Shown in pieces: positions 47,682 through 58,159 of a DNA stretch of 64,000 bases; positions within the stretch are counted from its first letter, which is position 1; every line of letters starts with the position of its first letter. The translations under genes and the position numbers were made by a program. This stretch comes from Gracilaria caudata. Its lineage: Eukaryota > Rhodophyta > Florideophyceae > Gracilariales > Gracilariaceae. A model generated the notes under the pieces. That model had not been told where the DNA came from. It worked only from the letters and a program-made list of their open reading frames with translations, and ran no database searches. The stretch is from contig JASCIV010000032.1 in NCBI GenBank assembly GCA_030374735.1, positions 1 to 64,000 on the forward strand, in the 5' to 3' direction.

Positions 47682-50600
47682 ATGCCATTCACGATGGTGG
47701 CTCGAACACGTTTCCATAATGTGTGTTCTCATACCCTTGTATCTCACTGTCCAAGCGTCACGGTATACCGTCTCATGCTGTGCAGCTTTAGTCGTTGGAA
47801 GGGGAAATTCTACCAGGTTGGTCACAGGGGAAGCACAAATCTCTCCTCTTCGCTGCTCTTTGTAACCTCTTCTTGCGTAGGATATCGACCAAGTTACTCT
47901 TTTCCTGCTTCAGTTTCAAAAGGGCGTGCAGTTCGTCTTTGTCAATCTTCTGTTCGCTGGATGCAACCGATTCGTTTTGCTTCGGGTTCGCGGCGTGGGA
48001 ATGAAGGAAGACCTACAGAGCGAACTCCTCTGTTACAATCGAGGCAACAGGATGGCATAGATTGGATAAAAACTTATCGCTTGGCGCGTCCATATATGAT
48101 CCCAGAGACAAACCAGCTGCGTGCTGTTGCGTTATTTTCATTTTTGATGGTTTTAGGCAATAAGGTTCTTATCCTCGTTCCTCCATACGCCTACAAACTC
48201 GCTGTAGACGCATTGGCGAACAATCTACTTGGCGGACCTCTTGTGGTTCCATATGCTGCCATTGTTCTTTACATAGGGTCCCGGGTCCTTGCAGATGTTG
48301 TCAGCGCGTTTCAATCGTACTCGTTCAGTCTGGTTTCTTCTGACAGTACGAAGAGGTTTAAAGTAGACTTGTTCTCACATTTGCAAAGTCTCAGTCTTGC
48401 GTTTCATCTACAAAGGAAAACTGGCGAGGTTCTTAGAATCATGAACCGAGGAACGAGCAGTATTGAAACCATTTTATCAACTGTTCTGACAACCTTGTTG
48501 CCAATGTACGTTACTGCTTTCTGGGACGTTTTCTTTCAATATGTGTCTAACCCACGTTCGCAGAGTATTCGAAGTTTCTTTAGTCAGCGGCATATTCTTT
48601 CACCTTGGAACTCCTTCAATTGCTATTGTTATTTTGGTCACAGTAATCGCATATTTCGTGTACACTATATTCATAACAAGATGGCGGTATGTGAATCTGA
48701 AGAGTGCCCTTGGATGCGTTTGGTTTCATCGTCTCTAACCTTTCTCTTCTTTGTTCGTTATATAAGCGTCCGAATTCGACGTGAACTCATTGAGGTAGAC
48801 AACAAACTTTATCGTACGTACATCAACCCATTCTCTATTGACCTTTGCTCCTTTGAGCGAATTCTATTTATGACCTCATCGCTTACATTCATCGTTCAAT
48901 GCAACAATAGAAAAGGTAAGTTTGAATACCTATTCTTTAGGGAACAACGACACAATCCTCTAACCCTGTAGTTCCTATAGACCGCCGATACTCTATTCAA
49001 TTACGAAACCGTAAAAATGTTTGGAATGGAAGATGAAGAAATAGCTACATACACGGAGTATGCTGAAGATTTTCGCGGGAAAATGGTTTTTTCGCGAGGA
49101 ACGCTTAGTATTCTGAACTTCGGTCAATCTTTTATACAAAGGGCTGGTCTACTAGGTTCCATGTTCCTTGCCGCCAGGGCGGTAGCTTACGGAGGTTTGA
49201 CTCCTGGAGATTTTGTCCTAATCAACACATACGTTTCCCAAATCTTCCAACCTCTATTCGTAAGTTCATTGTGCTTTCTCGCTGAGTTGTGCTCCCACGA
49301 TCCGTTATGTGTGATGACAGGAATTATGCTCGTCCGATGAGTTCAAACTGAACCCAGTTTGGAGAATGTGTTCATTCCCTGGGCCAATGGTACTGACCTT
49401 AACATTTACACTATGCACATGATATCTTCTCTGAACAGTTTCTTGGCTCGTCGTACAGGATCATTTCTCAAGCAGCTACCGATCTTGAGAAAAGTATTGA
49501 TTTATTGCAGCAAGACATCACGGTGAAAGATTGCGCTGATGCAGTTCCGTTGAGCATGTCTGAAAATGATATTCTTTCTGGGCGCAAAGGAGAGGTCAAG
49601 TTTGAAGATGTATCCTTTTGCTACAAGGGAGAGGAAAGAGGAACCAGTGGAGGTCTTCGAAATATATCATTCACGGTGCCACCAGGAAAAATGGTTGCTC
49701 TTGTTGGCTGCTCAGGAGCTGGAAAAAGGTAAGTGAGGGAGGAAACCACAGCATAATAGCCAGAGCAATGGAATTGTACTAACATATATGCCGTTCGCTC
49801 TCCTTTGCCGCTTCCAGCACCGTAATGCGCCTTCTGTTGAGGTTTTATGATGTGGACAGTGGCAGGATTTCAATAGATGGGAAGGATATTCGTTCATTCA
49901 CACAAAAATCTCTTCGCCGGAACATTGGTGTCGTCGCCCAAGACACTGTAAGTGATATGATTTTAGGTGCTCACATAGGAATAGGAAGGTATTCGAGCTC
50001 GGCAACTCTGATACTGACTGTTTGTCGCCTTTTATGTGGTAGGTGCTGTTCAACAGTACTCTTCGATACAATATTTCTTACGGAAAGCAGGGTGCAACAG
50101 ATGTTGAAACTCTTGAAGCAGCAGGCACCTCCGCCTTGAGGCCGTTTATCAATTCTCTGCCTTTGGGTCTCGACACCGTAGTTGGAGAAAGAGGGGTTCG
50201 ACTGGCTGGGGGTGAACGACAACGTGTTGGATGCGCAAGATGCGTTATCAAGTCCCCGGCAATCGTTCTCCTCGATGAAGCTACATCTGCGCTGGTACGT
50301 GAAACTATTGACCATGATACAATCTCATCCTGGAAAGTCTGAAATTTGCCTGACTCATGTTCGAATTTTTGTTATTGCGTAGGACACCCGGACAGAGCGA
50401 GAACTCCAGGCGAACTTTAAAGAAGTTTGTAAGAACCGAACGACGGTAGTGGTGGCCCACAGACTATCGACAGTCATGATGGCGGATGAAATACTTGTTC
50501 TGGGGAAGGACGAAAGCGAAAACGAGAAGAGCTCAGCCACAGATGATCTCGAATTCGATCCTGACGAGGGATTTGAAAAGAAAAAGGCGTCCGTTTCGTA

Positions 50601-50742
50601 TGGCATAATCATTGAGCGAGGAACCCACAAAGAACTTCTTCAGAAAGGTGGGGTTTACGCAGACATGTGGGAATCCCAAATCAGTGTGGAAAAGAAAAGC
50701 GTGGAAGAGATGGAGAGCAGCTCAGCCGACTCTAGCATGTAG
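47682..50742 (+). CDS. ATM1: ATM1/ABCB7-type mitochondrial ABC half-transporter (9 exons, one 5-nt microexon)
   Basis: Exons: 47682-48505, 48564-48686, 48767-48813, 48911-48915, 48981-49259, 49439-49728, 49818-49947, 50043-50294, 50383-50742; joined 2310 nt, 769 aa. All introns are GT-AG. The presequence is mitochondrial-like. The membrane domain includes [15 protein letters not shown] and NYETVKMF, as in Atm1/ABCB7. The nucleotide-binding domain has Walker A (GCSGAGKST), Q-loop (VVAQDT), signature LAGGERQ (usually LSGGE), Walker B ([12 protein letters not shown]) and H-loop ([10 protein letters not shown]). Atm1 exports glutathione-linked sulfur species for cytosolic Fe-S assembly. The AAAAG microexon at 48911-48915 is needed to keep frame and alignment length. 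The first ATG is assumed as start. It has far more introns than any neighbour. Confidence 0.9.
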
Positions 50743-50954
50743 CGGGTAAGCGGCATGCTGTTGGTGTTGTTCCATGAACATGTCCATCAGCCAATGAACT
50801 ACCTAACGCCAACGACACCTATGAGGTCCCTAGAATATAGTTGGCAAGACGACCCTCAACATTACTGGCAAAAACGGAAAGAAAGTTATCCTGTCATCGG
50901 ATGAAAGCAATTAGAAAGTTCATGTTGTAAAGAATACATCCGCAGAGATCCTTT

Positions 50955-52457
50955 TCAGGCGTGTAGAGATTTGGGAGTTTCACTTACCACTTCGTCTGGA
51001 ATCCCCTCTGAAATACTAGTCAAGAGCTTCCCATTTGGCTGTTCACTAACCCGAACAAATCCATGAATTCCTCGAATCGCTTTTCTGGTAAGTGGGAATC
51101 CGTCTCTTTCGTCTCGATGAAATTCATAAGAGTCAACACTAAAGCCCGCCAGCTTTACGAATACTTTTGCCTTCAACGGCAACAAAGCGATCGCGGTCCC
51201 ATCATCTACTTGAACATAAAAAGAATATCTGGTGCCGTCATGTTGTATGTTTGTTTTCTTCCCAGTTTTCATCGAATACACTCGGTAAAGATGTCCTTGC
51301 TGTTTCTGTCCCATTCCTTTCGTTCCCAGTTTTGAAAACGGAAGCAGCGGTGGATCAAGCATGGTCATAATGGCATCCTCCGGTGGTATATCAGTGGCAC
51401 AAGGTTTCTGCATGTTTCCGTGACGTGGATCAAGTCCCCTTTCGTCGGACTCAAAGATAGGAGTGCTCGGGATCTCCAGGACTTCGTTGGTAACATCATC
51501 AAGCATAGGTGGATCAGTTTCCAGTTGAGCTCGTCTTGCCGATTCAGTTACCGTTCTCTGCGGTTCACTTATTTCCTCGATATCCATCACTTCAATTTGA
51601 GGGGCTTCATCCATTTGGTTCTTAGGCGTTGTTGCTTGCAAGTCAGGTAGGGGAGGCTCAATGCTTCGCCTCAAGGATGTTTCGTGTCTAACAACGTTTA
51701 CTTGAGTCTGTGCTCTATCCTGAGCAAACGCACTTGAGGAATTAAGTCCGACCTGTCCTATGTTTCTATCCGCCACCTCCACTGCCTGAGCCCAAAACAT
51801 ATCATCATCATCCTCGTCATTTTCGGTCGTGACAATCGCATCAGCAATTCCACCCATATCAATCGGAATTCTATTATCTGCTCCATTTGTAAGCTGTGGT
51901 CTCGCGATGTAATCGAAAGAAGAATCATTAGGGTTGGGCAACCCAGCCTCTCTTAGCGACTGAGCTATCCTCGGTTCATGTTGTTCTCCCCATAGGTTTG
52001 TCGTTGGTGATCCGAAAAAGATGAAGTCAGATGGTGTGAGGAGAACACGGCCTCTGCGGATCAAAGTTGACGGTAACAAAACAATTTTGGTTCCTGGCGT
52101 AGTTTTCATGGATATGCGCCCTCCAAGCGGCTCCAGCTCAACGGCAGCAAAATCTATTGCACCATCATTGAGGGTCAGCTGAAGCACACGAGGTGCATCA
52201 TGACTTCTTGGGTTTGCGTTTGCGATGTTTATGATATCCTCTATTTGTACTAAAGCTTTGACTCCCAACTGAACCGAATGAGCTTGCAAAATATTCCATG
52301 GCAGAGTTCCTGTGGAGATGTCGCACAAGTTCGTTCTGCTTATTGGACCCTTGACAATATCAAGCGAAAGGGCTCTCTGACGGCGAATCCATTCATCTCG
52401 TATGTGACGAAGTCCATACTCTTCCCTGAGCGAGTCAGCCAGAGCATCGTGATTCAT
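50955..52457 (-). CDS. RMI1: RMI1-like RecQ-mediated genome instability protein
   Basis: Single exon, 500 aa from the ATG at 52457. The N-terminal region (about 1-170) has the RMI1 helical part (YGLRHIRDEWIRRQRAL) and the OB-fold: LGVKALVQIEDIINIANANP, VLQLTLNDGAIDFAAVELEP and TKIVLLPSTLIRRGRVLLTP. The middle is acidic and disordered. The C-terminus, around YSFYVQVDDGTAIALLPLKA, may be a second OB-like fold. RMI1 partners TOP3 and the BLM/Sgs1 helicase to dissolve double Holliday junctions. The frame continues upstream without an ATG. The assignment rests mainly on the first OB region. Confidence 0.8.
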   Translation of the reverse strand: MNHDALADSLREEYGLRHIRDEWIRRQRALSLDIVKGPISRTNLCDISTGTLPWNILQAHSVQLGVKALVQIEDIINIANANPRSHDAPRVLQLTLNDGAIDFAAVELEPLGGRISMKTTPGTKIVLLPSTLIRRGRVLLTPSDFIFFGSPTTNLWGEQHEPRIAQSLREAGLPNPNDSSFDYIARPQLTNGADNRIPIDMGGIADAIVTTENDEDDDDMFWAQAVEVADRNIGQVGLNSSSAFAQDRAQTQVNVVRHETSLRRSIEPPLPDLQATTPKNQMDEAPQIEVMDIEEISEPQRTVTESARRAQLETDPPMLDDVTNEVLEIPSTPIFESDERGLDPRHGNMQKPCATDIPPEDAIMTMLDPPLLPFSKLGTKGMGQKQQGHLYRVYSMKTGKKTNIQHDGTRYSFYVQVDDGTAIALLPLKAKVFVKLAGFSVDSYEFHRDERDGFPLTRKAIRGIHGFVRVSEQPNGKLLTSISEGIPDEVVSETPKSLHA

Positions 52458-55400
52458 GACCAAACTTTCTTGTGTTCGCACGAGGGACCGCGCGAGACTT
52501 GTTCCACCATAGCTCTTGCTTTTCGTTGCTCTCCCAGGAATTCTTTTCAAGAGTTGGCGCAACGCTTTTTTTTGATCAAATCTCAAGATATCTTGTGCGC
52601 ATCACGCCTCTCGATATGGACGACTTCACTCCCTTTTGACGTTGCGACGTTGTTTATACAGTGCATTTGATAGCCATGACGAGGACAGTTATAGGCGCGG
52701 CTCACCTGCACCACTGCCAACAAATGTCTCGTGTGTTGTGTGCTCCCTCAGCCTTAACAGCATTCCCGGGAAAGGCTTTCTTGTACTCAGTTTGAAAGAA
52801 ACACCATGACTTGTACTTCTTATTTTGGGCCACAGGAAACTTTTGTATTGCCAGAAACTCCATGACAACCGGGAGAAGTCTATATCTATATGATTTGGTA
52901 AATGTATTATTACCTATGGAGGTGATATTCCCTGTCTTTCGTTTTGAGGACTGAGGACTGAGGAAGGGTGTCTAACAGTTTTTGGCTTTTTTTTTGCTGG
53001 AGAACATGTGTGCTGTCTTTCTCTCTCTTCTCTCTTATTGTCGCAGGTCTCGGGAACCCGGAAAACCTTCACAAACATAAGGCTCTCCAAGTACCTTCGT
53101 AGGAAAATAGCTGAACTGCGAATTCTCGGATGAACCCATTCAGAACCTTTGGGTGCACTTAGCATAAAATCGGATACAGTCCTGACTCAGAAAGGACATG
53201 ATGTCTTGTGTAGACCTGTGCCATCAACACCTCCGTTCTACGAGCGATTCCGTCTATTGGCAAAAGTCTTCGGCATTATGTTCGTCTGAATGATAAAGAT
53301 ATCCTACCTGGTTGTATTTCAACTCCGCTCCATTTGTTGGTATAGTTGCACCATTAACTCAGGCTTTGCTGGTCTATGTACGTTGTCATTTCGGGGAGCT
53401 CTGAGATAAAGTACTTCTGTGAGGCCCAGCCCCGCGCTATAATTTCCATTTTGTGCAGTGCGCAGGGGCAAGTTTCTGAAGACCATAAGTGATGGAGGGA
53501 ATCTTCGAAATGCCGATTCAAAGTATGCTTTTCTGTAACATGTTCCACCTCAAGACAAGCGGCGTGAAGTACTTCAACACTGTGTGACGTTTTGTCCCAA
53601 TTTCTAACACGACAGAGTTCTATCTACTTGGATAGTTGTATTTCCCTCGGAAGGTCCAAAGTATATATATATATATATATATTTTTTTTTGTGGAGCTTG
53701 CGATAATGACATGTGTGGTCTCTTTCTTTTGATCAGGGAATGTGTCTCGATGAGTCGCCTTTGTCACCAGGCCGGAAGAAACGACTTTTTCATAATTCTT
53801 TTTCCCGTTGCGCCTGCAGTAGTGTAGAGTGATGAGACTAGAGAAATTACATGGGACAGGCTCTGTCAACTACACAAGATCCCTTCCCCCCTTTACTTTT
53901 TCGGGCCTATCTCGGAGAGCAGAGCAGTTGAGCGAATGTCGGTCGGCTTCTGTACGGCAAACGGACTGTTAGCCAAGCTACCTAGAGAGAGAGAGAAAAT
54001 GCTTGTAAACAAAACGCGTGCTGGGCTCAGAGAGAAATACTTTTCGTACCCTACGCATAACGTTACCCTTGTACGTCGCACCATACGATTGCGGTCAATG
54101 AGCAATTGGCCGCATTTTCTCTCTCACTGCTCTGGCCGTTTCCAAACCAAACGAGAAGTCATACAAAGCATCGAAGGTGAAGCCTTATGACTTTCGTGAC
54201 CTTCAAGAAAAGGCCGGGAAGGCAGGACTCCCCGAACGCCATTTGTCCAACAAATCGAAAACAAAGATTATTTGCCACCAATAATCGGCCTGTATTTTAC
54301 AAGTGGCGCTCTGTGGATTCTCAATAGTATTGAGTCAATACTAGTATCTGCACTGGTGCCGCTAAGATTAAATTTGAACTCTAGGCTATTTCGCGCGGGA
54401 AAACGAGTGGCCTGTAGCTGGCAGTGGAAAAGGATCATGCATCATGAATCATGATCATCATGATCGAGAAAAGGGCGAACCTGGAGAAGGTGAAGCACCT
54501 ACAACTTGAAGGCTACTAATATATATATATACCACAGTTGTCAATGCAGATGTATCGACAATCGGGATACCCCGCACCGATGAGAGATGCATCGAAAAGT
54601 CCGCTCGAGTTCCATCACCCAAATCGCTCTCTTCTCCAAAGCCCCGCAGAACCTGCCTCTTTTTTCTCATGGCGTTTTTTCCTCCATACCTCAGCAACGG
54701 ATTCTCCGATGGTGCACATTTATAATGGTGAGCCCGCCCACTGTGAAAGACCTCTGCTCTTGAACCAAAGAACGTCCGAAGCAATGATACCACGGCACGG
54801 GGGACAAAGCCATTCGTACAAACTCGCATCAGCATGGCAGTGCACAAGCAGTGGAATTCCATTCCACCGACAAGGGGACCTCAATAGTGACGCCACCAAC
54901 AACGTCCCATGCGTGATCACATATGCTCCGTATGATGTGCAATCCGCCAGACTCCGCGTCTACCAACATGGGCATGCGTTCTGAGCGCCAAGCATCTATC
55001 GCGCGAGACACCATACCAAGTTTGGCGGCCAATGGCCGCTGTTTCCATTCGGCAAGTCTCGAGACTCAACGTGAACGAAACTCCTTCGCATCCGCGATCC
55101 TCGGCAGCTCATCTAAATTCAGCTCATACCTTCGTATATTGCAACAGTTTCGATATTCTTTCAGAAAGACACATTCTAGTTTAAAGACTCGCTACCTGTG
55201 ATGGAATATAGACAACGCATCACACGCAAGTCTGATAAGTGAACGCCAACCACTCACGAATCAGAGCACGTTCTTCTGTCCATGAGCGAGAGTGCAACGC
55301 CTGAAAACCAAACTTTGTGTTTTGGGCTCTTTGTTTAATATATGGGTGCCACCTGACAAGGCGATGTGCTTTCTTCCTCACACGTTCCGTAAGACAATAT

Positions 55401-55582
55401 AGAACAAGGTATTCCTCCATTGCAATCGAGGCAGTTAAGGAGTAACCGCACCATGCGTAGAAATATTACTTGAGTGAAGTTTGAGATGAAATGTACATTC
55501 GTATATGTGCACTTTGAAGTGGGTAGCATGAGCGGATAGTTCTTGCAGTAAGGAAGCCAAAATTCAGACCACAATCTTCCCC
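52458..55582. other. 3.1 kb region without a recognisable gene
   Basis: It includes the RMI1 promoter and the PP6R 3' flank. It holds (TA)n microsatellites at about 53662-53682 and 54519-54530, motif copies TACCTTCGTA at 53092-53101 and 55127-55136 and TACCCTTGTA at 54064-54073, and an ATCATGATCATCATGATC palindromic cluster at about 54437-54466. Frames of 80-150 codons at 54458-55032 on both strands overlap each other and match nothing I know; a decayed element is possible. Confidence 0.45.
53662..53682. repeat. (TA)n microsatellite
   Basis: About ten TA units in a row followed by a T-run (TTTTTTTTTT). Simple sequence in a gene-free interval; a second, shorter one lies near 54519-54530. Confidence 0.85.
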
Positions 55583-58159
55583 TCATGATTTTACGATTGT
55601 TCCTGGGCCTCTCGGCTTAATAAAAAGCGAGCCATGGCTGCCCCCCAGACTTCCTGAATATCCTTCAAAACCAAAGGTATCTCCCGGTCGCGGTGGAAGT
55701 TCTGTAGGACTACAGAGAGGCCCATTCTCATTCATCTTGTCAGCCACAGGCCCATTACACAATTGATCAAACTGTGCAAACTTCTCCTCTCCCATTTCCG
55801 CCCGCATCTCGCTGGCTTCGTCTGAATCATGTTTGAAAAAGTCGTGAACTGCGCCTGCAATCCGCAAGAGTTCCCCGACGTAGTTCACAGGAGTCTCTGC
55901 AGGGCTTCCGCTGTTTGAGACTGACATGTCCCATAACTCCATTACATGGTCCAGTAATCGCACATCCATAAGAAAGCACCTCCGCAAAGAAGAAAATCTG
56001 CCCAGGAAAGCCTGCTCAATGATTGCAGAAACAAAGTGATGTAGAAGACTGTTAAGCCTGAGTCTTACAAATAATTCCATCAGAATGAGAGGAATTTCCG
56101 CTTCGATCATGGCAGTTGCAGTTGCTTCGCTACAGTGTTGCAGAAGTACAATCAAAAGCTCCAAAATCTTGAGTCGAACGACGCCGAGAGGGTTTTCCAC
56201 CTTCTCCCACATGGTCTCTACAACAGCGCCTCTTCTCGCGTTGCGTAGAACTTTAGCAAGTTCAGGGATCCTTGCTCGAACCCCTGCCTCATATGCAGAA
56301 GTATTCACAGACATCAGTTGCAGTCGAATAGTGCTTAAACTAGAATCTTGACCGTTAAGTGCCGTCACTAGTAGATATCGGACAGCAGTCAACGCTGTTG
56401 ACAATACATATCCTCTTGTGTCGTGCGAGTTGAGCGCATTCAGCCCAGAATCCAGCAATCTAAGGATCGGTGTAGGTTGGCTAAACACATCGAGAGAAGT
56501 TAAATCCCTGTTGAACTTAAGCATGTAGTTCGCGTGAGTGTCCTCTTCGCTGATATCGTATCGGGGGATCACCAACGCTCTCAGTGCAATCCCAACGATG
56601 ACTCGAGAGCAGTTCTCAATTGTGGACGACGCAGTACCGTCCAAAGGTCCACTCTCCGCTGCGACGGAGAGTTTGTCGCAGAGTGTGTCAACTAGCTTGG
56701 AATCTGCCATCATACCAACCACAGGTTTGTTCGAAGGTCCGAACTTGAGTTCTGCTTGACATCGGACAGTACTCAGCATGGCTAGACATACTTCAGGGCA
56801 ACCAGTAATCGCGATATGCGACAACAGAGCTTCAATGAAGTCTTTCCGTCTGCCCATCGCACGCACGGTATCTTCCGGAGAATCACGAAGTACGCTGTGC
56901 AATACCCTGCACACATAGCGTACAACAACTGGATCAGACGGTTTTCCATGTCCTAGAACCCTTACCAAGCGATCAAGGTGCTTAGGGTTAAGGAAGAGCG
57001 ACCGTCTTAGTTGGATCGGACCGTTGCTCAGAAGCATGCAAGCCACATAAGAATAACGATAGCGTTCGCGCTCGCCTCCAGGGGTTTCGATGCCTTCTTC
57101 ATCGGTGGTCGGCGGCATGACAACCGTAAGGCGATCGATCAGAGACTCCATGTTCTCTTGTTTCGAAAGGTATTTGATAAGCATTTCCTTCACGTCAGTT
57201 TGTAACTTCTCCTCCAGCCGAAACATGGCATCAAGCAGCGACGCCAACGGTATTCTGCCTGCTACAGCGCCTTCGACAACTGTGCGGAAAGCCACGGCGC
57301 CATGTAGCGGAGATGTGGCAACGTTCATGCCAGATGCCACAGAAGGTAGGTTCATAGAGCCATCAAGGCCTGGACGCACGCGAAAGCCGCGGTTGAGTCG
57401 CTTGACGCTGTCGGAATCACCCTCGCCAAGCGGGCCACTCATAGCACTTGTTCTGGTGACATTCAGTTTAGCATTGGTACCCGCTCGCTTACGAGGTCCA
57501 ACGAGAAAGCGACGGCTTGTGAGCGATGGAGGGGAGGACACTACGCGACCAGGAAGGGAACGGAAAGAATTTCTGGTTGGGCGATTTGAGTTGGATTGAT
57601 TGAGCAAGGCATCCGAAGAAGATGAAGAGTTATGATTGACGCTTGCCCTCTTTCTCGGGTCCTGACGTCGGCTCGAACGACCAACGTCTCCAAGCACAGT
57701 TCCCGCGCGTTCCTGTTGAAGATTCCGTGACGAAAGGGCGCCTCTCCAGGTGAAAGTGCGTGAATGTTTCTCATGCTTTATGGGCACATGGGGCGATTGA
57801 AGCGGGGAGTGATTGACCGGGTGATTCTGGGAGATTATGTGTTGGGTTGCAGCGCGAGGGGGTGTGGCCGAAGCGGAATAAGATTGAGGTTGTACGGGAG
57901 TGGGGTCTTGATATAGAGCTGGTTGAGGGTGGTGAGAGCGCATGTGCTTGTCGTGACGGGAATTGCGGGCGTTTTGGGCACTGAGACGAAAGGCTCTTCG
58001 GAGACGTTTTAGCAAACCGCTCTTGGCCTTTTGCTGTTCAGGCATTGGAATCACAGGCGGAATGGGGTCGGCGGGAGGCGGCGGGCGGTCGGAACGGGGC
58101 AGAGCGGACGCAAGCTCATCAGCAGAGAGCGAGCGCACCACGCTCGGAGAAGAAGTCAT
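55583..58159 (-). CDS. PP6 regulatory subunit (SAPS/Sit4-associated) protein
   Basis: Single exon, 858 aa. The first 270 residues are basic, Ser/Pro-rich and probably disordered (LKRLRRAFRLSAQNARNSR). From about 285 it has alpha-helical SAPS-domain features: ASLLDAMFRLEEKLQTDVKE, MLIKYLSKQENMESLIDRL, YSYVACMLLSNGPIQLRRSL followed by FLNPKHLDRLVRVL, and VVRYVCRVLHSVLRDSPEDT. Further helices continue to about residue 770 (LKILELLIVLLQHCSEATAT, HHFVSAIIEQAFLGRFSSLR). SAPS proteins bind and direct PP6/Sit4 phosphatase. The identification is by helix pattern; the N-terminus is longer than usual, and an unrelated ARM-type protein is a weaker alternative. Confidence 0.72.
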   Translation of the reverse strand: MTSSPSVVRSLSADELASALPRSDRPPPPADPIPPVIPMPEQQKAKSGLLKRLRRAFRLSAQNARNSRHDKHMRSHHPQPALYQDPTPVQPQSYSASATPPRAATQHIISQNHPVNHSPLQSPHVPIKHEKHSRTFTWRGALSSRNLQQERAGTVLGDVGRSSRRQDPRKRASVNHNSSSSSDALLNQSNSNRPTRNSFRSLPGRVVSSPPSLTSRRFLVGPRKRAGTNAKLNVTRTSAMSGPLGEGDSDSVKRLNRGFRVRPGLDGSMNLPSVASGMNVATSPLHGAVAFRTVVEGAVAGRIPLASLLDAMFRLEEKLQTDVKEMLIKYLSKQENMESLIDRLTVVMPPTTDEEGIETPGGERERYRYSYVACMLLSNGPIQLRRSLFLNPKHLDRLVRVLGHGKPSDPVVVRYVCRVLHSVLRDSPEDTVRAMGRRKDFIEALLSHIAITGCPEVCLAMLSTVRCQAELKFGPSNKPVVGMMADSKLVDTLCDKLSVAAESGPLDGTASSTIENCSRVIVGIALRALVIPRYDISEEDTHANYMLKFNRDLTSLDVFSQPTPILRLLDSGLNALNSHDTRGYVLSTALTAVRYLLVTALNGQDSSLSTIRLQLMSVNTSAYEAGVRARIPELAKVLRNARRGAVVETMWEKVENPLGVVRLKILELLIVLLQHCSEATATAMIEAEIPLILMELFVRLRLNSLLHHFVSAIIEQAFLGRFSSLRRCFLMDVRLLDHVMELWDMSVSNSGSPAETPVNYVGELLRIAGAVHDFFKHDSDEASEMRAEMGEEKFAQFDQLCNGPVADKMNENGPLCSPTELPPRPGDTFGFEGYSGSLGGSHGSLFIKPRGPGTIVKS

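Noticed and set aside
3120..54466. ATCATGATCAT-type palindromes at about 3120-3147 and 54437-54466
   Set aside because: Simple ATCATG repeats can arise by slippage; no terminal repeats or shared flanks support a mobile element.
54458..55032. Overlapping frames on both strands, up to 148 codons
   Set aside because: They exclude each other, have no family match and sit in a gap with microsatellites and repeats.
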